Below are positions 1 through 10,399 of a stretch of DNA of 64,000 nt, in pieces (the stretch's first letter is position 1; each line of letters begins with the position of its first letter). The translations under genes and the position numbers were made by a program. The notes under the pieces were generated by a model. That model worked only from the letters and a program-made list of their open reading frames with translations. It was not told the origin of the DNA and made no database searches. Source of the DNA: Sorex araneus (Eukaryota > Chordata > Mammalia > Eulipotyphla > Soricidae); assembly GCF_027595985.1 (NCBI RefSeq), contig NC_073303.1, forward strand, positions 98,503,999 to 98,567,998, in the 5' to 3' direction.

Positions 1-343
1 GAGCCCCATGTTCCTAAGAGCTTCTAACACCTTAGTCCAAAGACAGAATTACCATTATTTCAGACATGTCTCTAATCATTTCTTCTCAACTTCCAATTAT
101 CTTTTTTTCAGATCTCCATCTCTGTTCTCTAATTCTCCCCATCACTTTGAGCTTGTGATTTTCATCTATCTAACCTATTTGATTTCACTATCCTGGTGCT
201 CAACTGTAGAGATTGTTTTGGTCATCTGTTGAAACAAATAAAAGTGTCTACCTCATATCAAAGGAACAGGACATATAATCATAGGCAGACTCTAATTAAT
301 GAGTTATACTATTTTTCTGGTTAATGTTGATTTCTGAGATCAG

Positions 344-483
344 ATTTTAATAAAATACAAGATGAGATTTCCAGAAGCATGAAAGAACTATCCAATTTTT
401 CAAAGGATATTCGGGATATTTTATTCCATAATATTTTGGTCTTGCTTGGAGATCGAGGGACTCTTCAAAACCTGCAGGACATG
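344..483 (+). CDS. GSDMC: Copy 1 C-terminal-domain exon (140 bp)
   Basis: Acceptor CAG at 341-343 and donor GTGAG at 484. Starts in phase 1 and ends in phase 0, open throughout. It encodes the helix segment ending DLLFHN-like...LGDRGTLQNLQDM. It aligns base for base with copy 2 exon 52,319-52,458, with several substitutions (for example GAL in copy 2 is GTL here). Confidence 0.85.
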
Positions 484-737
484 GTGAGTTCATATCATGG
501 TCACATTGGATGGAACCTATAAAACTGTAAGACTTGAATATTCTAATACTTAGATATGTGATAAGTGGAATATAAAAGGAATGATGCAAGGAATATGCGA
601 AAGATACCAGTAATTAATAATTTGTGCTCTTGTCCCAGGCAAAATAAGGAGGACTACTGGTATCTTTATGTACTAAGACTGACTGGCATCTCCCAGAGGA
701 GGTGGAGTTCTCCAGGTACCAATTTCTTGAAGCACTG

Positions 738-984
738 TAGCCTGTCGCACTGTTGTCCCATTGTTCATAGATTTGCTCGAGCGGGCACCAATAATGTCTC
801 TTTGTGAGACTTGTTACTGTTTTTGGCATATAGAATACATCATGGAAAGCTTGCCAGTCCCTGCCGTGTGGATGGGATACTCTCAGTAGCTTTCTGGTCT
901 CTCTGAGAGGGACAGAGGAATGGAACCTGGGTTGTCTGTAGCAAGGCAAACGCCCTACCCGCTGTGATATTGCTCCAGTCCCCC
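738..984 (-). repeat. SOR SINE, long (B) variant
   Basis: Reverse-complement SOR SINE: the tRNA-like head ends the unit at the right (GCTCCAGTCCCC), and the 3' tail GTCCCATTGTTCATAGATT lies on the left. A counterpart sits at the same intron position in copy 2 (52,718-52,963), so the insertion predates the gene duplication. Confidence 0.85.
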
Positions 985-1163
985 CATTTCTTAGTGGAGC
1001 AATGACATACTCATAAGAAAGAAGTAGAATTAATATTGTTTTTATTCTACAATAATTGTTATTGATAAAAATAGCATTGCTACCAATATTATTAATTGAT
1101 AGCAATAATATTGGTTGCTATTATTGTTATTATTATTTATAACAGCAATATTGTCTTCCATAG

Positions 1164-1293
1164 ATGGAACAGTTTCCCCAGGGTGATTTGGATGGCCCTG
1201 GTGGAATAATTCTAAGTGAACTGAGAAAAAACTTACAAAATTTATGGGTTTATCCACGATCCTGCATCCCTTATATGCTTGAAGTCTTGATGG
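1164..1293 (+). CDS. GSDMC: Copy 1 exon with missing 5' splice site
   Basis: The acceptor CCATAG at 1158-1163 is intact. The reading frame encodes [14 protein letters not shown]... through YMLEVLM. The expected GT donor at 1294 is GA. Without splicing the frame continues to a stop at 1356-1358. Confidence 0.8.
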
Positions 1294-1543
1294 GAAGAAT
1301 GATTTGGGAAATTGAGTGGAAGAGTCACAGTTTTGTGAGCAGCCCATATGACCAATAGCAGACTCCCTGAAAGGGAGTCTTAATTTTTGTTTGTTTTGGG
1401 GTGACATCTGGTGACATGTACAATGGATATATTCATGTATCAGTGCTCAGGGAAGATGTAATAAAGGGTTAGAATATGAGCCTCCTGCATGCAAAGCATG
1501 TGGTCCTCTACTGAAAGGAATATTTCCTTAAATTTTATTTTTT

Positions 1544-1686
1544 TTTGTTTTGGTCCATTTTAAGCTATATCAAGGCTTATTCCTGGCTGTGCACTCAAGC
1601 TTGTGGGTTCAGGAGGCCATATGAGATGCTGGGAATTGAACTGATTGGCTGCATGCAAAGAAAACTCTGTACTCTCACTCCAGCCC
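1544..1686 (-). repeat. Old truncated SOR SINE
   Basis: Shows the reverse-complement pattern (GGCTTATTCCTGGCTGTGCA ... CATATGAGATGCTGGGAATT ... CTCCAGCCC). It is diverged and shared with copy 2 (53,522-53,890), where a young SINE is nested inside it. Confidence 0.7.
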
Positions 1687-2074
1687 AAAAAAAAGATTTT
1701 AGATATCATCTTCTCAGGCCCTTAAAATACTATGACTTTATTTTCTCATCACATCATACTCAAGGGCTCTCTATAAATTAATCATATAACACAGAACCTG
1801 AGTCTAAGAAGCAGCAGCCCAATTCATTGATCTGATTATTAATTGGGTGCAAAAGTTTCTGGTGTCAGAACCCCACACCCTGGACCATATTTTGTTGCTC
1901 TTGGAGATCATCCCAAGAGAAGAAAGACAACATCCCATAGACAGAAATTTGATCTTCAAATCAAGAGGCTTTCATTCCTTTGCTAGTGAAAGTTTCCCTC
2001 TCACAGATGACCTTTGTTCACAGTAGGGGAGAAGACATATTCCTCACTCTTTCCCCATGTCTCATTGCTCTCAG

Positions 2075-2148
2075 TGCCGAATGACACCCAACTCGAGCTG
2101 CTGGCGTGGTCCATGGAGAAGAAGATCCTGGTCCGTCAGTGGGAGCTG
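2075..2148 (+). CDS. GSDMC: Copy 1 C-terminal-domain exon (74 bp)
   Basis: Acceptor CTCTCAG before 2075 and donor GTGAGA at 2149. Encodes the [17 protein letters not shown] helix typical of gasdermin C. Same length and phase as copy 2 exon 54,283-54,356. Confidence 0.85.
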
Positions 2149-2734
2149 GTGAGAAATCTTCAAGGTCCAGCATCCTGGGAGGGTATGGAGGGAACCTGGG
2201 GTAAGATGAATATGAGTAAGGAGAAATAACTCAGGTTTTGTGCAGAGAGGAGAATCTATCCTATGGGGTTCTAGAAATTCCTGACTCATGTCCCTCCAGA
2301 TAGTAGTCCATATGGTTATGAGTCTACCTTATAGGGTCTCAATTTCTGTGCCAGTTCCTTCAGAGAGTCCCCACAATTCTAAAATATCCACCCATGGACA
2401 GATAGTTCAGGAACTCAGAAGGTCTGAATTAAACCCTGCTTTAGTTATGGAGTTAATCATTTGTTAATTTCTTTCTTTTACTTTATATACAGTATATATT
2501 CTTCCATCTGTGTAAGTATATATACATAAACTTGTACATGTCATACATGGGATTTAAAAAATGCAAGATAAATATTAGTTTTATTATTTAGTAGCCCATG
2601 CTCAATGACACAGCCAGGATTGACTCATCCCATGACTGCACACAGGGTTTTACCTCTTTCTTTTACATAGCACTGGGACCGAAGACTTTCTTTCCTCAAC
2701 CCCAATGGCTAATCCCAAATACTGTTTCTTACAG

Positions 2735-2974
2735 GTAAGGAGTATCTTGGAGCCCAACTTCAAATACACTTCGAGAATTCCTTTCACCCTTGAACCAGAG
2801 CTTCTTGCCCCACTGCAGGATGAGGGTATGACTGTCACCTACAAACTCCAGGAGGAGTGTGGCCTGATGATTGACCTAAATAGCAATAGGTCATTCTGGG
2901 ACCTGGAAGCCAAGATGTCACTGTCAGCTCTGTATGGATGCCTCTCACTGCTTCAGCAGCTGGCTGTGACCTGA
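2735..2974 (+). CDS. GSDMC: Copy 1 terminal coding exon
   Basis: Acceptor TTACAG before 2735. The frame runs from VRSILEPNF through the signature [17 protein letters not shown] and stops at TGA 2972-2974. This is the conserved C-terminal end of the gasdermin repressor domain. Confidence 0.88.
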   Translation, partial: VRSILEPNFKYTSRIPFTLEPELLAPLQDEGMTVTYKLQEECGLMIDLNSNRSFWDLEAKMSLSALYGCLSLLQQLAVT

Positions 2975-3154
2975 ATTCTCCCTGGATTGGGGGTGGGTGA
3001 TGAGCAGGTCACGGAGGGCGGGGACTACTCTTATAGGCTCTGATGTTCTTGGCGGAATACAAGAAACCTGTCTTTCCTGTTGGGAATCAACAAAGACTTG
3101 GCCAATTGTTTATGCAGAAGTGCTGTGGTTGAACTTGTGAAATCATATGATAAG

Positions 3155-3205
3155 GATAAAGCTTTTCATCACATTTAAATGTTGCATACACATATTATAA
3201 ATAAA
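3155..3205 (+). promoter_or_regulatory. Poly(A) signal region of copy 1
   Basis: GATAAA at 3155-3160 sits where copy 2 has canonical AATAAA (55,367-55,372). A second AATAAA at 3200-3205 is shared by both copies. Copy 1 may therefore use the distal signal. Confidence 0.5.
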
Positions 3206-3397
3206 AATTGAACAGTGATCAATTATATACATTTTGAATCATTTTCAGTGGAGTGTACTCAAGTGAGTGAAGTAAAGTATCATTAACTTTCCTTAAAGGT
3301 GCATAAAGAATAAAGCAGGTTTATGAAAACGTGATAATGATGACCACAGAAGGGTAGCCAAATGTTACTAGTAGGAAAAATTGTGTGTAAGATACAT

Positions 3398-3756
3398 AAT
3401 TTACAAAAATATTCCTGACCCAAGAATGAATCAAAAGGTACCTGGAAACAAATGAGAATGAAGTCACAAGCTACCAGAATCTGTGATATGCAGCTAACGC
3501 TGTGTTGAGGGGAACATTTATAGCTCTGAAAGCATTTCTTGGGAAGGAAGAAAGGACCCAAATAAATAGCCTGTCCCCACAACTCAAGATCTTAGAAAAG
3601 GACCAACAAAAGGGGCCCAAAACAGGCAGGAGGAGGGAAAAATAAAACTTAGAGCAGAAACTAACATGGAAACACAAAAATATTTGAAAACAATGAAACC
3701 AAGAGCTGGTTCTTTCAGAAAACAAACAAGGTTGATAAACCAGTAGAAATACTCAC

Positions 3757-3801
<45 letters not shown>

Positions 3802-4510
3802 TCTAATAAACTGAATCAGAAATGAAAAGGGGGACATCACCACAGAAACCAAAGACATTCAAAAGATTATCAGAGACTACTTTGAAAGTCTGTATGCCAT
3901 GAAACAAGAGAACCTAGAACAAGTGATTAAATTCCTGGATTCCTATAATCTCTCAAATCTGATCCAAGAATATCTGGAACACCTGAATAGGCCTATCACT
4001 ATCAAGGAAATCAAAACAGTAATCAAAATTCCTCTAAAATAAAATCCCAGGTCCATATGAATTCACTAGTGAATTTTTCCAAACATTTGAAGAGGACCTA
4101 TTCCCATTTCTTCTCAAACTTTTCCAGGAAATTGAAGAAACAGAAACTCTCCCAAACTGTTTCTATGAGGCACATATCTCCCTAATACAAAAGCAAATAG
4201 AGACACCAGAAAACACACACACACACACAAAAAATAAAGCATGTGTGGGATATCCTCAATAAAATATTACGAATAGAATCCAACACCATATCAAAAATAT
4301 ACACTATGACCAAGTGGGATTCATCCCAGGGATGCAAGGATGGCATAACATTCAGAAATAAATCAACATAATTCATCATATCAACTAAAGAAAAGATAAA
4401 AACCATACAATCATATTAATAGATGCAGAGAAAGTATTTGACAAGACACAGCACCCATTTATAATGAAAACTCTCACCAAAATGGGTATTCAAGGCACTT
4501 TCCTCAGTAT
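3398..4510 (+). mobile_element. L1 ORF2 fragment, sense
   Basis: Decayed L1 ORF2 in the + direction: the linker between endonuclease and RT near 3,450-3,720, then the RT start ([22 protein letters not shown]) and a [18 protein letters not shown] segment near 4,310-4,350. Interrupted by (GA)n at 3,761-3,799. The fragment is duplicated at about 55,610-56,594, so it was present before the gasdermin duplication. Confidence 0.8.
3761..3799. repeat. (GA)n microsatellite
   Basis: About 39 bp of pure GA inside the L1 fragment. The paralogous site near 55,987 is much shorter. Confidence 0.95.
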
Positions 4511-7500
4511 AGTCAAATATACTCTCTCTACTTTGGGCATTATGGCTTGCAACACGAACACTGAGAGGTCATCATGTTAGGTCCTACATTACCTACTTTC
4601 CGCACTTATCTACCATCCCAACTGGTTCCTCCAGCCATCATTTTCTTAGTGATCCCTTCTCTGTTCCATCTGCCTTCTCCCCTCCGCTCAAGAAGCAGTC
4701 TTCCAACTATGGGGCAATCCCCCTGGCCCTTGGATCTACTGTCCTTGGGTGTCAGCCTCACATGATGCTATTCTATACTCCACAAATGAGTGCAGTCCTT
4801 CTCTGTCTGTTCCTCCCTCTCTGACTCATTTCACTTAGCATGATACTCTCCAAGTCCGTTTACTTATAAGCAAATTTCATGACTTCATCTCTCCTCACAG
4901 CTGCAGAATACTCCATTGTGTAGCTGTACTAAAGTCTCTATAATGAGTCATCTGTTCTAAGGACATGGGCTGTTTCTTGATTTTGGCTCCTGTGAACAGT
5001 AGCCCTACGCTTCTCTTAGGGGCTGTGAGGAGGCTTATTGAGCTCTCCCTAGAGTACTCAGAACAGTACTGTCCCTCCTTGGTTCTGGGTTCACTTCCTA
5101 CTTCCTCCTTTGGAGATGGTCCTGGCCCAGAGACAGACTGCAGAAGAGGAGAGTTGGCCTGGCCTCTGTCCCCAACTTTCCAGCACATAAAACTGAGTGT
5201 CCTGGATACCAGAGGAGCTGTCCATGTGCCCTCCACTGGCCCTAGCAGCATTTGGTCGGTTCTGAGGTTGGTGACCTTGGCCTTGGGGTCCTGTGAAGAA
5301 GGGCTGAGAGTGTTGGGGAGCTGGGGGGACGCAGGGGCCTGAAACAACATTCCAGGGTCCAGCCTGAGCAGTCTGTCCACAGCCCTAAGGAGACCCGAGG
5401 CCAGTAACTGTCTCCATTGGGCAGGGGGTCTGAGGCGCTCATCAAAGTAGGAAGGAGAAATCCATTTTTTAGTCCTATGAGAGTTTCTTTTTTTGTTTTT
5501 GGTCCATACCCCGCAGTGCTCAGGGATCAATTGCAAGAGCTGCTACCTCCAGGTCATTGTTTCAGTCCCCTGCCCCCACACGCCCGTGCCCTGTTCTCTT
5601 AAGCTCAACACTTAAGGCAGAGTGAGGCGAGTGAGTGCAGGGGGCGCATCGCCTTCAAGGGTTACTCACAGTGCCACGCAGGAATTCCCAGGGAGACAGA
5701 GGACCAGGGAAATGGTCCCGGAGCCCCAAAGTCAAGGCGCTGCGGGCTTGGCCTGCAGGGGGCGCCACGGGGCCACGCGGGAAGGAGCAACTGTCAGCCT
5801 CCAGTCGCGAGATGCAGAGGGCAGGTGCTGAGCTGACCCAGGACAGATTATTTAAAAAATGCCAGTTCTTCCTTGCTGAGTTTTAGTCTAGTTGATGTAT
5901 CCAGAGGTGACAGGGCGGTGTTGAAGTCTCCAAGACTATTGTGCTGCTACCGATGTTGTCCTTGGAGTCTAATAGCAGTTGTTTTAAATATTTTGCTGAG
6001 CCCTAAATGGGTGTGTATATGTTTAGGAGTATGATTTCTTCCTGATGTACATATCCCTTGATTATTAACAAATGGCCTTTGTGTTCCTTCTAATATTTTT
6101 CAGACAAATCTATGTTTTCAGTTACTAATATGTCAAGCACAGCTTTTTTGAGGGAGTTGTTTGCGTGCAGGGTTGTTTTCCATCCTTTGACTTTGACTCT
6201 GTGTTTGCTCTGACTATTTAGATCTGTTTCTTGTAGGCAGCAGAATGTTGGGTTCAGTTTTGAAAATCCATTTTGCCACTCTGTGTCTCCTAACTGGTGC
6301 ATTTAGATCATTGACATTGAGAGAGATTATGGTCATAGGGTTTTGTGTCATCTTTGTTAGAGCTTTTTGCTGTAGGGTTTGTCTTGTCTTAGAGTAGCCC
6401 CCTTAGTCCTTAATTTACATTTGGTTTTGATTTATGAAGTTCTTGAGCTGTTGTTATCCATGAAATAGTGTACCATTCCTTTGAGTTTGAGTGAGAGTTT
6501 AGTTAGATAAAGTATTCTTGGTGAGGTGTTCATTTCATTGAGTTTTTTCACTATATCCCACCATTGTCTTAGGATCCAGATGATTTACTCTGATAGGTCT
6601 GCTGTAAATCCAAGGGGTGCTCCTTTGTATGTGATTTCCTTCTTTGACCTTGCTGCTTGCAGTATTGTATCTCTATCTGAGATATCCGGCATTCTGATTA
6701 TGGTGTGTCTTGGAGTCTTTTTATTAAGGTTTCTTTTATCTGGTGCCCTTTGGGCTCCTTGGATCTGGAGCCCTGCATTATTGAGCTCTGGAAACTTCTC
6801 AGAGATGATATCTTTGACTATTGCTACTGCATTGGAGTTGCTTCCCTGTCCCTCTTGTTGCATTCCAATGATATTATGTTGTTCCACTTGAATTCATTCC
6901 CTAGGTATCTTATTTGCCCTTATTTGAGGTCTTTCCCCATTATACCTTGTTTCTTGTATGCTTTCTGCAGCTCATCTTCAAGCTCACTGATTCTGTCTTT
7001 GTCTGTTGTCATTCTTCTGTTGAGGGAACCCACGGAGTTTTTAAGTTCATCTACTGAATCTTTTATTAGTGAGACTTCTGTTTGTGGCTTCTTATTTCTG
7101 CTCCCATTTATTTCTGTATTTTATTGTCTATTCATCTCTGGATTCTATATCATAGAGATTGCATTAGTGGGTATTCCCTGTTGAGGCTTTAGGGCTCTTT
7201 TCTTCACCCACTCCTTGTGGTGGGGATCTGCGCTGTTTCTTCATGTTGCCGTGGTAGTATGGAGGTAGGTCCCTCCAGTTCACTATCAGTGACCACCCTC
7301 TCACTGCAAGAGAGGATTCTAGTTGGGCTTGGCTGATGGTGGTCTCCTTTCCCCCTTTTTAGAATACTCCCTCTTTGGTGCTCTTCTGTGTCTTATGTTG
7401 TGCACTAGTACAGCTTCAGGGATGTGTTCTTTTACATAAGGCTTATTCAGATTCTTGTGTTCACTGTTATTTTGGTGAGTTTGGGGAGTATTTTGATTGG

Positions 7501-7650
7501 AATAGGCTAGTCTATGGCCTAATGTGTTTGGGATAGCCAGGATGTCCTCTTTAGAATGAGGTAATGGAGGCTGAGCTGTGAGTTCAAAGTTCTGGGAAAG
7601 GGAAAAATAACTGTATCTGCCCAGGAGGCCACGCCCACCGTGCTGCTTTA
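4511..7650 (-). mobile_element. L1 in antisense, internally deleted and interrupted
   Basis: Reading on the minus strand from the right: a 5'-UTR-like region (7,650-7,190), ORF1 RNA-binding region (about 7,170-6,490, with the AQRAPDKRNLNKKTPRHTII signature), ORF2 endonuclease start (6,330-5,890, CLQETDLNSQSKHRVKVKGW), then the extreme ORF2 C-terminus and 3' UTR (5,000-4,511). The middle of ORF2 is missing, and a foreign GC-rich segment occupies about 5,000-5,880. Confidence 0.75.
4998..5880. other. Unrecognised GC-rich insert within L1
   Basis: This segment is not L1-like and is much richer in G+C than its surroundings. Its minus strand is open for 213 codons (5,536-4,895), including a stretch ISPSYFDERLRPPAQWRQLL that looks protein-like. 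I do not recognise it. A small SOR SINE fragment lies at about 5,488-5,556. It could be an old processed pseudogene or a transduced host fragment. Confidence 0.4.
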
Positions 7651-7832
7651 GCTGAGGGAGGAGGGAACTATTTGGTCCCTGCTCTGGGATTGGAGTTCCC
7701 TTCTGATGCTCCTGAGACTTGCAGAGGCTCCCTTTCGACCAGGCACTCCAAGGGGGCCTTGGCCGGGGAAGAGACTTTGCAGGGTCCTGGGTTCTGGAAG
7801 TTGTACAAATCTGAGGGTTTCTTTTTGTGCTT

Positions 7833-8006
7833 CTTTTTTTGGATGGGAGGGTCCACACCCGGCAATATGCAGGGGTTACTCCTGGCTCTGCACTCAGGAA
7901 TTACTCCTAGCGGTGGTCAGGGGACCATATGGGATGCTGGGAATATAACCCAGGTCGGCCACGTGCAAGGCAAATGCCCTACCTACTGAGCTATCACTCC
8001 AGCCCC
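7833..8006 (-). repeat. SOR SINE
   Basis: Full reverse-complement unit: CACACCCGGCAATATGCAGG on the left and CTACTGAGCTATCACTCCAG at the tRNA-like head on the right. Confidence 0.9.
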
Positions 8007-8684
8007 TTGTTGCTTCTTTTGGTATATACATTGTTATCTCTTTTTTCGACTTATTTTTATTTATTTTGGTGGTGCTGATTGAACTCAGGGTTTAGCCTCT
8101 ACCACTTGCACTAGCTTTCTCACCCTCTAGCTCTTTTAAAGTCCTCATGCTTACCCACAACTCACCTACTAAGTGTGCCATACAATGACTTTTAGTGAAT
8201 TTGTAGAATCATGCACCTTCACCACAATTTAAAGGCATTCTAATTACCTTTTTTTTCCAAGTTAGAAGATATCATTTCTTTATTTTTACAGGCAGAGCAT
8301 ACATGTAGCTTACAAACTAGAATGTAATAAAAACATTGAAGATTCTGCTTCTTCCATCCCCTAGATAACCACTATTCATTATTTATAGGAAGCATCATTT
8401 CTTTTTTTTTAAAGTCTCAGTCATGAAATGATTGAACCCTCATCCCTTCACCAGTGCACATGTTCCACCACCAAGAACCCCAATATACCCCCTCCAACCC
8501 AGTCCCCACCTAATTAGCTAATGATCTTCATTTTATTCTCTATACTTTGAATACATTCAATATTTCAATAGAGAACTCACTATTATTGTTTGGAATATTC
8601 CCCCCACAATCAGGCCTGCTGAAAAGGCATCATTTAATAATTTCTCTTCATTGCTGAGAATGAAGATTCTATGAGCTTTTTTCT
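8007..8684. other. Repeat-derived AT-rich sequence
   Basis: No gene is visible. 8,415-8,620 resembles an L1 3'-UTR relic (CACCAGTGCACATGTTCCAC). The rest is A+T-rich and unassigned. Confidence 0.5.
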
Positions 8685-9928
8685 TTTTTTTTTTAATTAA
8701 TTTTATTGAATCACCATGTGGAGGGTTACATAGTTCTCAGGATTATGTCGGTTATACAATTCTCAAACACCCTTCACTTCACCAGTGCCCATCTTCCATC
8801 ACCAACCCCCCCAGTATACCTGCCGCCCCCTCCCACCTCCCCAGTCCCAACCCTTGCACATGATATGTTTCACTTCGTTTACGCCTTATTTCGATTGCAT
8901 TCCATGTTTCAACACACAACTCACTACCGTTGTTGGGGTTTCCCCCCAAAAAGAAAAGCAGTCCTATTGCCAAGGAGGCATTTGATAGTTCTCCATTGCT
9001 AAGAATATAGAGATATTAAGTCCCGCTGTTTGTTACATAACTTTTCTTTTTCCCCCTTGCCCCGCGCCACCGAGTTCACGCCTGTTTAGTAATCGCCACG
9101 CTGCCTGACAAGGGAAAAAAAACCGAAAAGGATGGTTATTTCCCGTCATCAGCCGGCGTGGGGCTCTGGCTTAGTTGATAGACTAGTAGAGTGTCTGCAA
9201 GCAGTTTCTGGAACCGAAGGTCTTGCGCTGGTATCGGCTCCGGCTCGAGATTCCACCAGCGTCCCGCTGTTCCTTGTACATAATTTTTCCCCTTATATCC
9301 CATTCCCACACCACCAGGTCTGTTTGCTTAATGGACATCACACTGTAGTTGATGACACACCGCGTTTCTTCCCGAGAAAGAAGGATATTTCTTCTCAGCC
9401 GGCGTGGGGATATAGCTTAGTTCAGTCTAGTGAGATGGCTACCACTTTGATTGCCTTCAATATTTCAGCAACAGACTTACTATTAGGATCTCCCACAAAA
9501 GTCCGCCCCATTAGAAAGGAACCATTACATATTGCTCATACTAAGATGACATTAAGTCGCGCGTCCGCAGCACCGTCCGCGCGGTTTTGGGTTTCTGTAT
9601 AAAGTCCAGGGAAAGTACAACCAGAAATAACATCACTACAAACTTTTACCCTTTTATGGTGCTCATAAGATGGAGAAACCTAGAGAGAGGCTCGGCGTCT
9701 CCATTTTGCGCTCAGGAAAACCGCGGCCCCTGCGCTGTGCTCAGGAGGGAGGAGTTGAGAGAGAGACAGGTTAAAAGAATTGGGGGATGCCTGGGTCCCA
9801 CTGCTTCAGCACGCCGTGGGGTCTCTGGTCCCATGCCGGAATTAGTTCAGTGGGCTGCTTGGAGTCCGAGGGCGCTCCCTCGGGCCCCTCCATCATGCTC
9901 GCTCCACATCCAGGTCCAAAAGGAAGCT
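8685..9928 (-). mobile_element. Composite retroposon, copy in antisense
   Basis: An element of about 1.24 kb bounded by a direct repeat TCTATGAGCT (about 8,670-8,679 and 9,929-9,938), with a T-rich left end, that is a poly(A) tail on the minus strand. The left 350 bp resemble an L1 3' UTR (CACCAGTGCCCATCTTCC). The body is shared with 23,817-25,212 in the opposite orientation, while the far 5' parts differ. A 156-codon frame on the + strand is partly conserved in the other copy but is antisense to the element, so I do not call it a gene. Confidence 0.65.
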
Positions 9929-9969
9929 CTATGAGCTCTTTTCAAGAGTTTTGGATTTCTGATATTTTA

Positions 9970-10395
9970 GTTCAGTTCACAGTCTAGATGCATGTCTGTA
10001 AGAAGCTGCTCTGGGTATCAAAATGGGTAAGAAGACCTCTCGGATCATAGTCTGTATGAGCAGAAGGTCTGTTTCGAGAGCAGCAGCTCTGGATCTTATC
10101 TGGGCCAAGGGCGTGCCGGTACCGCCCCCATCCCATGATCGCCTATGAGCCACAGCATTGCAAAGTTCCTACCTCTGGGTGGAAGTCTTAGGGGGTGGCT
10201 CTCACCACGTGGATGATGCTGCTGCCCCATTTTCTGTGCAGAAAAACAGAGTGGAAAGGGAAATTCCCTCCCCCGGCGGCACATAGTCGTAGTACAGCTC
10301 ACAGTCCAGATGCATGTCTGTAAGAAGCTGCTCTGGGTGCCAAAATGGATTAGAAGACCTCTTGGATTATAGTCTGTACGAGCAGAGGGTCTCCA
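9970..10395. repeat. Tandem duplication, about 321 bp period
   Basis: The segment CACAGTCTAGATGCATGTCT plus about 80 following bases at 9,977 recurs near 10,298 (one base different at the start), followed by GTAAGAAGCTGCTCTGGGT in both. Unassigned family. Confidence 0.75.
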
Positions 10396-10399
10396 AAAC

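Larger units (their letters stand above)
344..2974 (+). pseudogene. GSDMC: Gasdermin C-like copy 1, 3' portion, with a lost splice donor
   Basis: Four exons of a gasdermin C-terminal (autoinhibitory) domain are visible: 344-483, 1164-1293, 2075-2148 and 2735-2974, ending in TGA. They match the last four exons of the complete copy 2 in length (140, 130, 74, 240) and phase. In gasdermins this domain clamps the pore-forming N-terminal domain until a protease cuts the linker. The 5' exons would lie before the window. The donor after 1293 reads GGGAAGAA where copy 2 reads GGGTAAGAA: one T is missing, so no GT remains. Read-through would add about 21 residues and stop at 1358, losing roughly the last 105 residues of the domain. 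The later exons are still open, so the break is recent or escaped by alternative splicing. Family call is strong; assignment to GSDMC rather than another gasdermin rests on the N-terminal exons of copy 2. Confidence 0.82.

Noticed and set aside
5622..5886. GC-rich frames that look like a CpG-island first exon
   Set aside because: Small, no splice context, and sandwiched between L1 pieces. Kept only as part of the unexplained insert.
6526..7184. Two + strand frames of 121 and 159 codons
   Set aside because: They are antisense to L1 ORF1, which is recognisable on the minus strand.
9132..9602. 156-codon frame partly conserved at 24,387-24,767
   Set aside because: Conserved only because both lie in copies of the same retroposon, and it runs antisense to the poly(A) end. 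No recognisable protein.
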